The notes under the pieces: generated by a model | Databases searched by the model: none | The model's input: the letters and a program-made list of their open reading frames with translations, nothing else | Told to the model about the DNA's origin: nothing | Assembly (NCBI GenBank): GCA_034435395.1 | Contig: DAOTXK010000320.1 | Coordinates: 1 to 14,830 of the forward strand | Direction: 5' to 3' | Length of the DNA: 14,830 bases | DNA from: DAOTXK01 sp034435395 | Lineage (GTDB): Bacteria; Chloroflexota; Anaerolineae; Aggregatilineales; Ch27 | Made by a program: the position numbers and the translations under genes | Shown: positions 7,457-14,809 of the stretch, piece by piece | How the letters are laid out: each line of letters starts with the position of its first letter | How positions within the stretch are numbered: the first letter of the stretch is position 1

Positions 7457-7485
7457 AGGATAGCCAGTTTAAGCGGATCTGTCAA
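7457..7485 (-). promoter_or_regulatory. Promoter of the aromatic operon
   Basis: A perfect -35 hexamer TTGACA (7485-7480) is followed by a 17-base spacer and TATCCT (7462-7457) as the -10. Transcription would start near 7450, giving a leader of about 250 bases that begins just before the ribosome binding site of the leader peptide. No clear operator palindrome overlaps it. Confidence 0.75.
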
Positions 7486-7500
7486 CAGCTTCTAAGGATT

Positions 7501-7540
7501 GGTGGTTTCGTTAGGAGCAGTCGTCCTTGCCCCTACCACC
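7501..7540 (-). terminator. Hairpin at the 3' end of the aldo/keto reductase gene
   Basis: GGTGGT (7540-7535) pairs with ACCACC (7506-7501). Inside it AGGGGCA pairs with TGCTCCT with one G-U pair. The structure takes in the stop codon of the upstream gene and lies just before the aromatic operon promoter, where an end of transcription is expected. There is no U tract after it, so it may be a processing or Rho-dependent site instead. Confidence 0.4.
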
Positions 7541-8519
7541 GGTGATGCACGTGCTCCCGAATGTACGTGTCATAAACCTCGTCCACTTTTCGCAGGAATG
7601 GCTCCGGCAGCGGCGCGAGGTCCGCCGCGCCGACGTTTTGCCGGGCCTGGGCGGGGCGTTTAGCGCCGGGGATGGCGCAGGTCACGGCGTCGAACATCGT
7701 GATCCAGCGCAGGGCGGCCTCGACCATGGTGTACCCAGCCGGCAGCGCGGCCTTAAGCTCATCGACTGCTCGTAGACCGACCTCGTAGGGCACGCCGGAG
7801 AACGTCTCCCCCACGTCGAAGGATTCGCCGTAGCGGTTATAGCGGCGGTGGTCGTCGGCGGTGAAGGTGGTCTGCGGCGTCATCTTGCCGGTCAGCAGGC
7901 CGCTGGCCAGGGGCACACGGGCCAGGACGCCCACCTGCTTCGCTTTGGCCGCCGGGAAAAACTGCTCGGCGGGTTTGTGCCGGAACATATTGAAGATGAT
8001 CTGGACGCTCTGGATGTTCGGGTAGCGGTGGATGGCCGTCATGGCCTCGCTGACCTTCTCCACGCTGATGCCGTAGTAACGAATCTTACCTTCCCGGACC
8101 AGCCGTTCCAGGGCATCAAACGTCTCATCCTGCTCGTAAACGGGCGTCGGCGGGCAGTGCAGTTGCAGCAGGTCGATGGTCTCTGTCTCCAGGTTCCGCA
8201 GGCTGCCCTCCACAAAGGCGGACAGGTTCTGGTAGTTGTAGCCCGCGGCAGTGTGCGGGTTCAGGCCCCGCCCGGCTTTGGTCGCCACATAGACGGTTTC
8301 GCTCCGGTTCTTGAGCGTTTGAGCGATCAGGCGCTCGCTGCGGCCCTCGCCGTAAACGTCCGCCGTGTCAATGAAGTTGACGCCCAGGTCGATGGCGGTA
8401 TTCAGCGCGCCCAGAGCTTCTTCGTCAGTGACCGGCCCCCACGCGCTGCCGATGGCCCACGCGCCGAAGCTGATCACCGATACCTGCATGTCGGTGCGGC
8501 CTAACTGTCGGTATTCCAT
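7533..8519 (-). CDS. Aldo/keto reductase
   Basis: It is an NADPH-dependent cytosolic oxidoreductase of the AKR superfamily. The natural substrate cannot be predicted. It has 328 residues, a full-length TIM barrel. The catalytic tetrad is visible: Asp51 and Tyr56 in NFIDTADVYG, Lys81 in VATKAG and His121 in DLLQLHCP. The N-terminus MEYRQLGRTDMQVS and the C-terminal segment with AIPGAKRPAQARQN fit the group that includes YajO/Tas-like and general stress protein 69-like reductases. The start at 8519 is preceded by AGGAGT at about 6 bases. The frame is open 11 codons further upstream without support. It is transcribed toward the aromatic operon but is separated from it by a hairpin and a new promoter, so I see no reason to place it in that pathway. 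Confidence 0.92.
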   Translation of the reverse strand: MEYRQLGRTDMQVSVISFGAWAIGSAWGPVTDEEALGALNTAIDLGVNFIDTADVYGEGRSERLIAQTLKNRSETVYVATKAGRGLNPHTAAGYNYQNLSAFVEGSLRNLETETIDLLQLHCPPTPVYEQDETFDALERLVREGKIRYYGISVEKVSEAMTAIHRYPNIQSVQIIFNMFRHKPAEQFFPAAKAKQVGVLARVPLASGLLTGKMTPQTTFTADDHRRYNRYGESFDVGETFSGVPYEVGLRAVDELKAALPAGYTMVEAALRWITMFDAVTCAIPGAKRPAQARQNVGAADLAPLPEPFLRKVDEVYDTYIREHVHHRW

Positions 8520-8558
8520 GAATAAACTCCTGTTGGGAAAAATGAACCGCATGTATGG

Positions 8559-8570
8559 CTGGCGCGCCAG
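8559..8570. repeat. 12-base perfect palindrome upstream of the aldo/keto reductase
   Basis: CTGGCGCGCCAG reads the same on both strands. It lies about 40 bases before the reductase start, in the 106-base gap behind the membrane protein gene. It could be an operator or one half of a hairpin. No convincing -35/-10 pair is visible next to it; the best is TTGAGC followed 18 bases later by CATACA, which is poor. Confidence 0.35.
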
Positions 8571-8625
8571 GGGCTGCTCAACCGATGCTGGCGATCCCCC
8601 TGCGGCGCGCGGTGCCAGGGTAAGA

Positions 8626-9432
8626 TTATTCCTGGCGGGGCACGCGGCGGATAGTCAGTGGCAGCAGCCCCAGCAGCGCCAGCGCACCCAGTATCCATGG
8701 CCAGCCCTGCCGGGCCAGCGTCATCACTTCGGCGGGTAGCTGGTCGCCCATCGCCAGCAGCCCAACCAGCCCGGCTAAAGTCAGCACAAAGCCGGGCGCG
8801 AACAGGCGGCGGTCGCGGCGGCGGTCGCCCAGGAAGGTCAGCAGGACCGCGCCCCCCAGCGCCAGGACATACAACGGCCAGGAGCGGCCCACGTTGGCCG
8901 AGCCTGGATCAAGCAGGTAGACACCGGTCAGCAGGCCCCACAGCAGGCCAACCAGCGCCAGGAACAGCGAGCCTCTCGCCCGCCTGCCGGAGTTCAGCCA
9001 GTGAGCCAGCAGGCTTAAGGTGACGCCCAGGGCGGCAATCGCCAGGATCGCGCCCGGCACCAGGATGTAGCCGCCGGAGAGCGCCGGCCACACGTAGATC
9101 ACGCCCAGGGCGATCAGCAGCCCGCCAACGGCCAGCGACGGCAGGCGGACGCGCGGCGGATGCATCGGCAGTTCGGCTGGCCGGGGAGGCGGGGAGTCTG
9201 CTCCCGCTTCTGGCTCTGCCTGGACCGGACGATCCGGTTGATCCGTGCCGGGAGACGCAGGGAGAGCTTCCGCCGGCATTACGTCGGCTGGAGATACTAC
9301 TTCGGCAGCCGTATGCTCCGCTTCCCCAGACATGGAAGCGCCGTCTTCCGCTCCGCCCGTCAATTCGGCGTCGGATGGTTCGAGCCTGTCGCCAGGGAGC
9401 GTATCCTCGTCAAGGACGTCTGATTCCGGCAT
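8626..9432 (-). CDS. Six-helix membrane protein with disordered acidic N-terminus
   Basis: I do not recognise the family. It has 268 residues. Residues 1-97 are rich in Glu, Asp, Pro and Ala without hydrophobic stretches, and are probably a disordered cytoplasmic tail. Six hydrophobic segments follow at about 98-116, 121-145, 153-174, 184-202, 211-229 and 244-262. Basic loops (NSGRRARG near 147-154, GDRRRDRR near 202-209, IRRVPR at the end) alternate with more neutral ones. By the positive-inside rule this fits a cytoplasmic N-terminus, and both the N- and C-terminal ends inside. The pattern of short helix pairs resembles small envelope proteins of unknown function; no catalytic motif is seen. 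AAGGA precedes the ATG at 9432 and an extended -10 lies about 40 bases upstream, so the gene has its own promoter. Confidence 0.82.
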   Translation of the reverse strand: MPESDVLDEDTLPGDRLEPSDAELTGGAEDGASMSGEAEHTAAEVVSPADVMPAEALPASPGTDQPDRPVQAEPEAGADSPPPRPAELPMHPPRVRLPSLAVGGLLIALGVIYVWPALSGGYILVPGAILAIAALGVTLSLLAHWLNSGRRARGSLFLALVGLLWGLLTGVYLLDPGSANVGRSWPLYVLALGGAVLLTFLGDRRRDRRLFAPGFVLTLAGLVGLLAMGDQLPAEVMTLARQGWPWILGALALLGLLPLTIRRVPRQE

Positions 9433-9469
9433 CTTTTATCCTTCCCGATCCATGCTGCCGCTTGGCACT

Positions 9470-9478
9470 ATTGTAGCA
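9470..9478 (-). promoter_or_regulatory. Extended -10 promoter of the membrane protein gene
   Basis: On the minus strand TGCTACAAT (9478-9470) is an extended -10 element, TGn followed by TACAAT. The start would be near 9463, giving a 5' leader of about 30 bases. No good -35 hexamer is present, which is usual for extended -10 promoters. Confidence 0.55.
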
Positions 9479-9521
9479 AAGGCGGGGCCGCGCTGCCTCC
9501 TGGCCGTAATCGTCCAAACGG

Positions 9522-9551
9522 CAGGGGATCGTCGTCGCGACCGATCCCCTG
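9522..9551 (-). terminator. Strong hairpin after the formate dehydrogenase gene
   Basis: CAGGGGATCG and CGATCCCCTG form a perfect 10-bp stem around a 10-base loop that itself contains the palindrome GTCGCGAC. It begins 30 bases after the stop codon of the formate dehydrogenase gene. The downstream tract on the minus strand has only a TTT triplet, so it is a weak match to an intrinsic terminator but a likely 3' end. Confidence 0.5.
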
Positions 9552-9580
9552 TTCCGCGCGCTGATGCAGGGCCACCCCGG

Positions 9581-11677
9581 TTATAGCTCCGGTGGGTCAA
9601 CTTTCTCGACCCGGACCGCGCACACCTTGTACTCCGGGATGTTGGAGATGGGGTCGTAGGCGTCGTTGGTCAGGACGTTGCCCAGCGCTTCGGCGAAGTG
9701 GAAGGTCATGAAGACCAGGCCCGGACGGGGTCGGTCGAACACCCTGACCCGCGCCGTGACCGAGCCGCGCCGCGAGGATACGCGAATCCAATCGCCGTCC
9801 CGGATGCCGAGCCGGGCGGCGTCTTGCGGGTTGACTTCGACGCGCTCCTCCGGTGCCAGGAAGTTCAGTCCTTCGACGCGGCGGGTCATACTGCCGGTGT
9901 GCCAGTGCTGGAGCAAGCGCCCGGTGGTCAGCATGAACGGATATTCGTCGTCAGGCAGTTCGGCGGCCGGCTGGTGATGCACCGGGCTGAAGTATCCCAG
10001 TCCCCGCGGGAACTTGCCGACGTGCAGGATTGGCGTGCCGGGGTGATCGGGCGTCGGGCAGGGCCACTGCAGGCCCTCCTCCTCAAGGCGGTCGTAGCGG
10101 ATGCCGCCATAGATCGGGGTGATCTCGGCGATCTCATCCATAATCGCCGCGGGATGGGCGTAGTTCCAGTCGTCCGCGCCCAACCGCCGCGCGACATCGC
10201 CGATGATCTGCCAGTCGGGGCGCGCCTCGCCCGGCAACGCCAGCGCCTGGCGCACCCGTTGCACCCGTCGCTCGGTGTTGGTGAACGTGCCCTCTTTTTC
10301 GGCGAAGGCCGCCGTCGGCAGCACCACATCCGCCAGTTCGGCGGTCTCAGTCAGGAAGATATCCTGGACGACCAGGAAGTCAACGGCTTTCAGGCACTCC
10401 AGCACGTGGGTGACGTTGGGTTCGCTGAGGGCCGGGTTCTCTCCCATGAAGTAGAAGGCGCGGATGTCGCCGTCGTAGGCCGCCTGGAACATCTTGGGGA
10501 TGGTCAGGCCAGCCCTGGCGGGGGGCTGCTCCACGCCGTAGAACTGGGCGTGCCTGTCGCGTACCGTTTCGTCGGTGACCCGCTGGTAGCCGGTGTAGAC
10601 GTTGGGCAGAGCGCCCATATCACAGGCCCCCTGGACGTTGTTCTGCCCGCGCAAGGGATTCACGCCCCCGCCGGGGATGCCCATGTTGCCAGTCAGCATG
10701 GCCAGGTTGGCGACGGCGGTCACGTTTTGGTGGCCGACGGTGTGTTGGGTGATGCCCATCGTGTAGAAGATGGCGGCTGGCTTGTGGCTGGCGTAGATGC
10801 GGGCGGCGCGATACAGGTCGTCCACCGGCACGCCAGTGATCTGGCTGACCTTGTCCGGCGGATATTCCTCCACCACCGCCTGCCACGCCTGGAAGTTCTC
10901 CGTGCGCGCCTCGATGAAGGCGGAGTCGTGCAGCTTTTCCTCAAGGATGATGTACGCCAGCCCGTTGAGCAGGGCGAGGTCGGTGCCTGCCTCATGTTGA
11001 AGATGGAGGGTGGCAAAATTCGCCAGTTCGATCTGGCGCGGGTCGGCCACCACGAGCTGGGCGCCGCACTGCCGCACGGCCTTTTTGATCGACAAGGCGA
11101 TCACCGGGTGGTTCTCGGTCATGTTAGTCCCGATGGCCAGGATGGCTTTCGCCTGGGTGATGTCGGTGATGGAGTTGGTCATCGCGCCGCTGCCAAAGGC
11201 CTGCACGAGGCCCGTCACCGTGCTGCTGTGGCAGAGGCGGGCGCAGTGGTCGATGTTATGGGTGCCGATCACCTGCCGGGCCAGCTTTTGCAGCAGGTAG
11301 TTCTCCTCATTGGTGCACTTGGCGCTCGCCAGAAAGCTGATGGAGTCCGGCCCGCTTTCCCGCTTGATGGCCGACAGGCGTTGGGCCACCAGGTCCAGCG
11401 CCTCGTCCCAGGTCGCCGGTTCCAGGTGGCCGTTACGGCGGATCAGCGGGGTGGTCAACCGGTCGGGGTGCCAGAGATAGTCGTGCCCAAACCGGCCTTT
11501 GACGCACAGATTGCCGTAGTTGGGGGCCGCGTCAAAAGGCGAGTCGGTGCGGTAGATCATGTTGTCTTTGACTTGCAGGGTCAGCTGGCAGCCCACGCCG
11601 CAATACCCGCAGGTGGTGCGCACGGTACGCTCGGCGGTGAGGGGGCGCGCGGTCGACGGAGCAGCGGTGATGGTCAT
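9581..11677 (-). CDS. Formate dehydrogenase catalytic subunit (Mo/W bis-MGD, Cys type)
   Basis: It is predicted to oxidise formate to CO2, or run the reverse, at a molybdopterin active site. It has 698 residues, close to E. coli FdhF (715). Cys23, Cys26, Cys30 (CGYCGVGC) and Cys58 (LCVKGR) bind one 4Fe-4S cluster, and Lys60 is the usual electron-relay Lys. The metal ligand is Cys149 followed by His150 (HCARLCHSS). The codon is TGC, so it is not a selenoprotein. The C-terminal dinucleotide-binding domain begins near 578 (PFMLTTGR). It lacks the N-terminal 2Fe-2S and extra 4Fe-4S domains of NAD-linked FdhA proteins. No electron-transfer subunit or fdhD lies beside it, so the partner is unknown. 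GGGAG lies 9 bases before the ATG at 11677. Related nitrate reductase or assimilatory enzymes are less likely given the RLCH active-site context. Confidence 0.9.
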   Translation of the reverse strand: MTITAAPSTARPLTAERTVRTTCGYCGVGCQLTLQVKDNMIYRTDSPFDAAPNYGNLCVKGRFGHDYLWHPDRLTTPLIRRNGHLEPATWDEALDLVAQRLSAIKRESGPDSISFLASAKCTNEENYLLQKLARQVIGTHNIDHCARLCHSSTVTGLVQAFGSGAMTNSITDITQAKAILAIGTNMTENHPVIALSIKKAVRQCGAQLVVADPRQIELANFATLHLQHEAGTDLALLNGLAYIILEEKLHDSAFIEARTENFQAWQAVVEEYPPDKVSQITGVPVDDLYRAARIYASHKPAAIFYTMGITQHTVGHQNVTAVANLAMLTGNMGIPGGGVNPLRGQNNVQGACDMGALPNVYTGYQRVTDETVRDRHAQFYGVEQPPARAGLTIPKMFQAAYDGDIRAFYFMGENPALSEPNVTHVLECLKAVDFLVVQDIFLTETAELADVVLPTAAFAEKEGTFTNTERRVQRVRQALALPGEARPDWQIIGDVARRLGADDWNYAHPAAIMDEIAEITPIYGGIRYDRLEEEGLQWPCPTPDHPGTPILHVGKFPRGLGYFSPVHHQPAAELPDDEYPFMLTTGRLLQHWHTGSMTRRVEGLNFLAPEERVEVNPQDAARLGIRDGDWIRVSSRRGSVTARVRVFDRPRPGLVFMTFHFAEALGNVLTNDAYDPISNIPEYKVCAVRVEKVDPPEL

Positions 11678-11768
11678 GAGTTTTTACTCCCGGATTGAGC
11701 CGGAGAAACCGGCGGCGCTCAGGTGGCGGCAGCAGCTTTCCCGGCAAGACACGGCATAACAGGCGTGT

Positions 11769-11797
11769 TTGTCAGTCGAATGGCGCTTCAGTACACT
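11769..11797 (+). promoter_or_regulatory. Promoter of the acetyltransferase gene
   Basis: TTGTCA (11769-11774), a 17-base spacer and TACACT (11792-11797) form a sigma-70-like promoter. Transcription would begin near 11804, about 40 bases before the ATG at 11844. This argues against the longer reading that would start at a TTG inside the -35 element. Confidence 0.55.
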
Positions 11798-11798
11798 T

Positions 11799-11826
11799 AT
11801 TGTATCGTGCCCGGTTACCCCGGCAA
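11799..11826 (-). promoter_or_regulatory. Promoter of the formate dehydrogenase gene
   Basis: On the minus strand TTGCCG (11826-11821), a 16-base spacer and TACAAT (11804-11799) form a likely promoter. The start would fall near 11792, leaving a 5' leader of about 115 bases before the ATG at 11677. The -10 elements of this and the rightward promoter are only one base apart, so RNA polymerase could not bind both at once. Confidence 0.5.
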
Positions 11827-11843
11827 CACTGCTGGATGACATG

Positions 11844-12671
11844 ATGTCCGATCTGATCATTGCCACCACCATTCGCGAGACCACGGCCACCATTGCCGAA
11901 GCTATCTGCGCCATCTGGGAATCTGATAAAGACATCCCAGCCGTTTATGGTGAGCACTGCCGTATTCACAGCGCCGATCTGACCAATTCCCTGATCGCCC
12001 ACACGATGGATGGGCAACTGGTGGGGATCGGCATCATCTGTCGGCGCGGCGACAGGGGATATGTGCTTGATTTTGGCATCGTGCCGAAGTTCCGGGGCAG
12101 GGGACTGGGGCATCGGTTGTTTCGGGCGCTGGTGGCCCAGATGAGGAACAGTGGCCTGCGGGAAGTCACCCTGCTGGTGAATGCCGACAACGAGCCGGCC
12201 ATCCGAATCTATAGCCGGGCCGGCTTTCAGCAGGTGCGGGAGTTGGTCACGTTGAGCGGCAGGGTGGCCGCCTATGCGCCCGGCAGCGCCCACGAGTTAA
12301 ATAATGATATCGCTGCGACCATTGTGGCCTGGTTCGGGGGCGGGAAAGCGACGCGGCCGAGTTGGGAGCGCGATCTTTCGTCTTTGCTGGTCATGTCGGA
12401 CGTGCGGGCGTTTGAGAATTCGCGCGGGTTTCTGCTCACCCGTCCTGCGCCTTATTTTCCTCGCCAGGTAGATATTGCCCACATCGGCCTGGACCCGGAC
12501 GCCATGGCGGAAGACGTGAATGCGCTGCTGTACGCCGTCAGCGAGCGGTACGGGAGTGACAAACAACTGGCCTTGCCGGAAGAGCCGGTTAACAGCCGGG
12601 CCTACCGGATGCTGCACAGCCTGGGTTTTCGGACCGTTGATCGCGCTTACGAGATGTGCCTGGTGCTGTGA
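11844..12671 (+). CDS. GNAT-family N-acetyltransferase with a second degenerate GNAT-like half
   Basis: It is predicted to move an acetyl group from acetyl-CoA to an amine; the substrate is unknown. It has 275 residues. The N-terminal half is a standard GNAT fold: VLDFGIVPKFRGRGLGHRLF (75-94) with the acetyl-CoA pyrophosphate loop RGRGLG (84-89), then NADNEPAIRIYSRAGF (113-128). The C-terminal half ends in NSRAYRMLHSLGFR and DRAYEM, which resembles the last strands of a second GNAT unit without a clear CoA loop. Two-domain acetyltransferases of the MshD type are built this way. The start is uncertain: ATG at 11841 or 11844. A weak GGA sits 7 bases before 11844, and the promoter upstream rules out the TTG at 11769. 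It is transcribed away from the formate dehydrogenase gene. Confidence 0.85.
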   Translation: MSDLIIATTIRETTATIAEAICAIWESDKDIPAVYGEHCRIHSADLTNSLIAHTMDGQLVGIGIICRRGDRGYVLDFGIVPKFRGRGLGHRLFRALVAQMRNSGLREVTLLVNADNEPAIRIYSRAGFQQVRELVTLSGRVAAYAPGSAHELNNDIAATIVAWFGGGKATRPSWERDLSSLLVMSDVRAFENSRGFLLTRPAPYFPRQVDIAHIGLDPDAMAEDVNALLYAVSERYGSDKQLALPEEPVNSRAYRMLHSLGFRTVDRAYEMCLVL

Positions 12672-12695
12672 GTCTCCGGCAGGGCGCAGACTTTC

Positions 12696-12725
12696 CCCTC
12701 TCAACCGAACATGCGGTTGGGGAGG
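12696..12725. terminator. Possible shared terminator hairpin between convergent genes
   Basis: CAACCG (12702-12707) pairs with CGGTTG (12714-12719), extended outward by C-G and G-U pairs across a total of about 9 base pairs with a 6-base loop. It lies in the 104-base gap between two converging stop codons. Neither strand has a U tract after it, so its role is uncertain. Nothing else is recognisable in the gap. Confidence 0.35.
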
Positions 12726-12775
12726 CAGTGCCCGCAGGGGCAATTGTCGGCTGTTTGAGGGTTGACCCCGGTTGT

Positions 12776-14809
12776 TCAGAATGGCCGGGGGCTGGTGTCG
12801 CGGATGAACAGGTCGTCAAAGTAGGCGGTGGTGTTCGGCTCGACGCCGATGGCTACGGTCCCGCCCAGCCAGGTGGCGTCTGCCTCCACGGCGACCAGTC
12901 GCCCATTGGCGAAAAACGCGATCCGGTTGTCCAGCGCGACGATGAGCAGTTCGATCCATTCCGGCCAGCCGCCGGTGTCGTCCCTGGGGGCTTCCCCTTC
13001 GTAAATCAACCGCTGGGCGTTGGGGCCGAAGAAGTGTACGGCGACCCGGTACGCGCCATCCGGATCGCGGATCAGGTCGAGCCGGTACTGGTCAAGGTTG
13101 GCGCCGGTGACGGTCGGGGCCGACCGCCCTCCCAGCCAGGCGGTGCCGGGCTGGGCATCGGCAAAGCGGACCAGCACCCGTGCGAAGAAGTCGCTGGAGT
13201 CGGTGAAGGCGATTCTATCGCGGCCCTGGTTGAAGAGCGTGCGGTCCGGGGAGATTGCCTCGCGGATCAGTCGCCAGGTCGGACGGCCGAGATAGGACAG
13301 GCGGTAATAGGTTTGGTGGGCGGGCTGCGAAGGGTCGGTGACGTATTGACCGGGGCCGGGCTGGCCGCCTTCCCACCACCAGTCGGTCCGCAGCGGGTCA
13401 TCAAAAAACTCGTACCACTCGTTGAGCAGGTCGCGGATGGGGCGTGTCCGCAGCTCTTCCAGGATGTCAAAGGCGAAGCGCGCGTCTTCCGTTATCGAAC
13501 GGCCGATTTCTGTGATCAGCACGTCATCGACCTGGAAAATATCCACCCCTTGGGAGACCAGGCGGATGGTGCCGGAGGATGGCGCGTCCGGATAGCTTTC
13601 CTCCCAATAGAGCTGGCCGTTGCGGTAGACGAACAATCGATCCCCGATGATCCGCACCAGCAGGTTGAACCAGTCCCCACGACCATAGAAGTTGGACACG
13701 CGGCTTTCCTGGAGAAGCTGCTGGTCCGGGCCAAGGACGCGGACGACAAGGTTGCCGGCGTCCATATCCAGGATGAAGGCTCCTTGAGGGCTTTCTCGCA
13801 GCCACACCTCCAGGCCGCCCTGGAGGCTCAGAATCCGGGCTGCCACCTGTATGTCGCCCAGCGGCGGGAGGTTGGGCCGGATTTCGGCGTTCTCCTGCAA
13901 GCGGACAAACTGGTTCTGATTGCCCTCAACGCCCATCGTGACCGTGAACGAGTTGTTGCGCGTCCAGGTCGCGGGAAAGTCCGCTCCCTGGAAGTGTTCA
14001 CTGGCGATGACCGGCTGCTCGATCTTCAGATCGTCGATGTTGCTCCCCTGTAATTGAGCCACGGTCTGGAACAGGATGGCCCCCGGCGGCAGCGCCCCCG
14101 CTGCGCTGTCATCGGCCCGTATGATCAGCTGGCTGTCCAGGTAGACGAAGACCCGCGCGCCTTCCACCCAGATCATAAACTCGTACCAGTGTCCGCTCTG
14201 CACCGGCGCGCTGACCGTGCGGATGATGCGTTCCGGCGTCCGCTGGATATGCTGCCCTGGCGCGCCCCGTCGCAGGCTGACCGTCCCGGAGAAGACCTCC
14301 AGGGCATAGTAACCCTGATCGGAGAACGAGAAAAGAATCCTCGCGCCGCTGGTTGGCTCCAGCAGACTTAACCGCAGGGAGATCGCCAGGTCGCCATCAT
14401 TGGTCATCCACTGCGGGACTTCGTTCCCCAGCACCTCGATAGGGTTGGCCAGCCCGGCGCGGCCTTGCAGGTGCCGGTTGCCGCCTTCCGTGACGATGCG
14501 CCATAGTTCCGGGTTGTAGTCCCACCCGGCCAGCGCCTGGTCGCTTTCCATATCATTCACGTATGGCATGCTGCCCGCCGGGGGCGGCGTGGGCGAGGGA
14601 ATCGCTGTTGGGCTTGGCAGAGGGGTGAACGTTGCCGTTGGTGGCGGCGTAAGTGTCGGGCTGGGTGTGACGGTTGGCGTTGGCGTGAAGGTGGCGGTAT
14701 CGGTCGGTGTGTCTGTGGGTGTGAAGCTCTGCGTATGGGTGGGCGTGTCGGTCAGGGTAGGTGTGAAGCTCGGCGTTTGGGTGGGTGTGTCGGTTGGGGT
14801 GGGGGTCAA
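12776..14809 (-). CDS. Surface protein with Pro/Thr linker and three ConA-like lectin domains, N-terminus missing
   Basis: The visible 677 residues begin with a Pro/Thr/Ser linker (1-78), then three related beta-sandwich units at about 82-265, 266-435 and 470-671. Each unit ends in a matching strand: IDDLKI (258-263), VDDVLI (427-432) and FDDLFI (664-669). Each is preceded by a strand of the form RVFVYLDSQL, RLFVYRNGQL or RIAFFANGRL. This is the pattern of laminin-G or DUF1080-like concanavalin A folds, which bind carbohydrate or protein at the cell surface. No catalytic residues are evident. Such linkers normally join a secreted or membrane-anchored N-terminal part to the outside domains, but no signal peptide is present here. 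The only start near the frame's beginning is a TTG at 14809 without a ribosome binding site. An in-frame TAA lies at 14821-14819, so the true start is unknown and the gene may be broken. Confidence 0.72.
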   Translation of the reverse strand: MTPTPTDTPTQTPSFTPTLTDTPTHTQSFTPTDTPTDTATFTPTPTVTPSPTLTPPPTATFTPLPSPTAIPSPTPPPAGSMPYVNDMESDQALAGWDYNPELWRIVTEGGNRHLQGRAGLANPIEVLGNEVPQWMTNDGDLAISLRLSLLEPTSGARILFSFSDQGYYALEVFSGTVSLRRGAPGQHIQRTPERIIRTVSAPVQSGHWYEFMIWVEGARVFVYLDSQLIIRADDSAAGALPPGAILFQTVAQLQGSNIDDLKIEQPVIASEHFQGADFPATWTRNNSFTVTMGVEGNQNQFVRLQENAEIRPNLPPLGDIQVAARILSLQGGLEVWLRESPQGAFILDMDAGNLVVRVLGPDQQLLQESRVSNFYGRGDWFNLLVRIIGDRLFVYRNGQLYWEESYPDAPSSGTIRLVSQGVDIFQVDDVLITEIGRSITEDARFAFDILEELRTRPIRDLLNEWYEFFDDPLRTDWWWEGGQPGPGQYVTDPSQPAHQTYYRLSYLGRPTWRLIREAISPDRTLFNQGRDRIAFTDSSDFFARVLVRFADAQPGTAWLGGRSAPTVTGANLDQYRLDLIRDPDGAYRVAVHFFGPNAQRLIYEGEAPRDDTGGWPEWIELLIVALDNRIAFFANGRLVAVEADATWLGGTVAIGVEPNTTAYFDDLFIRDTSPRPF

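Noticed and set aside
8520..8625. A sigma-70 promoter for the aldo/keto reductase (TTGAGC with CATACA)
   Set aside because: The -10 match is poor and the spacer is 18 bases; a real start site cannot be supported from the sequence.
11225..11240. Selenocysteine codon in formate dehydrogenase
   Set aside because: The metal-ligand codon reads TGC (Cys), not TGA, so no recoding is needed.
9698..11698. A 666-codon plus-strand ORF opposite formate dehydrogenase
   Set aside because: It is the antisense shadow of a GC-rich gene. The minus-strand frame carries the cluster cysteines and active-site motif; this frame carries no recognisable domain.
12656..14053. A 465-codon plus-strand ORF opposite the lectin-domain protein
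   Set aside because: It has no recognisable domain, while the opposite strand shows three internally repeated domains with matching ends.
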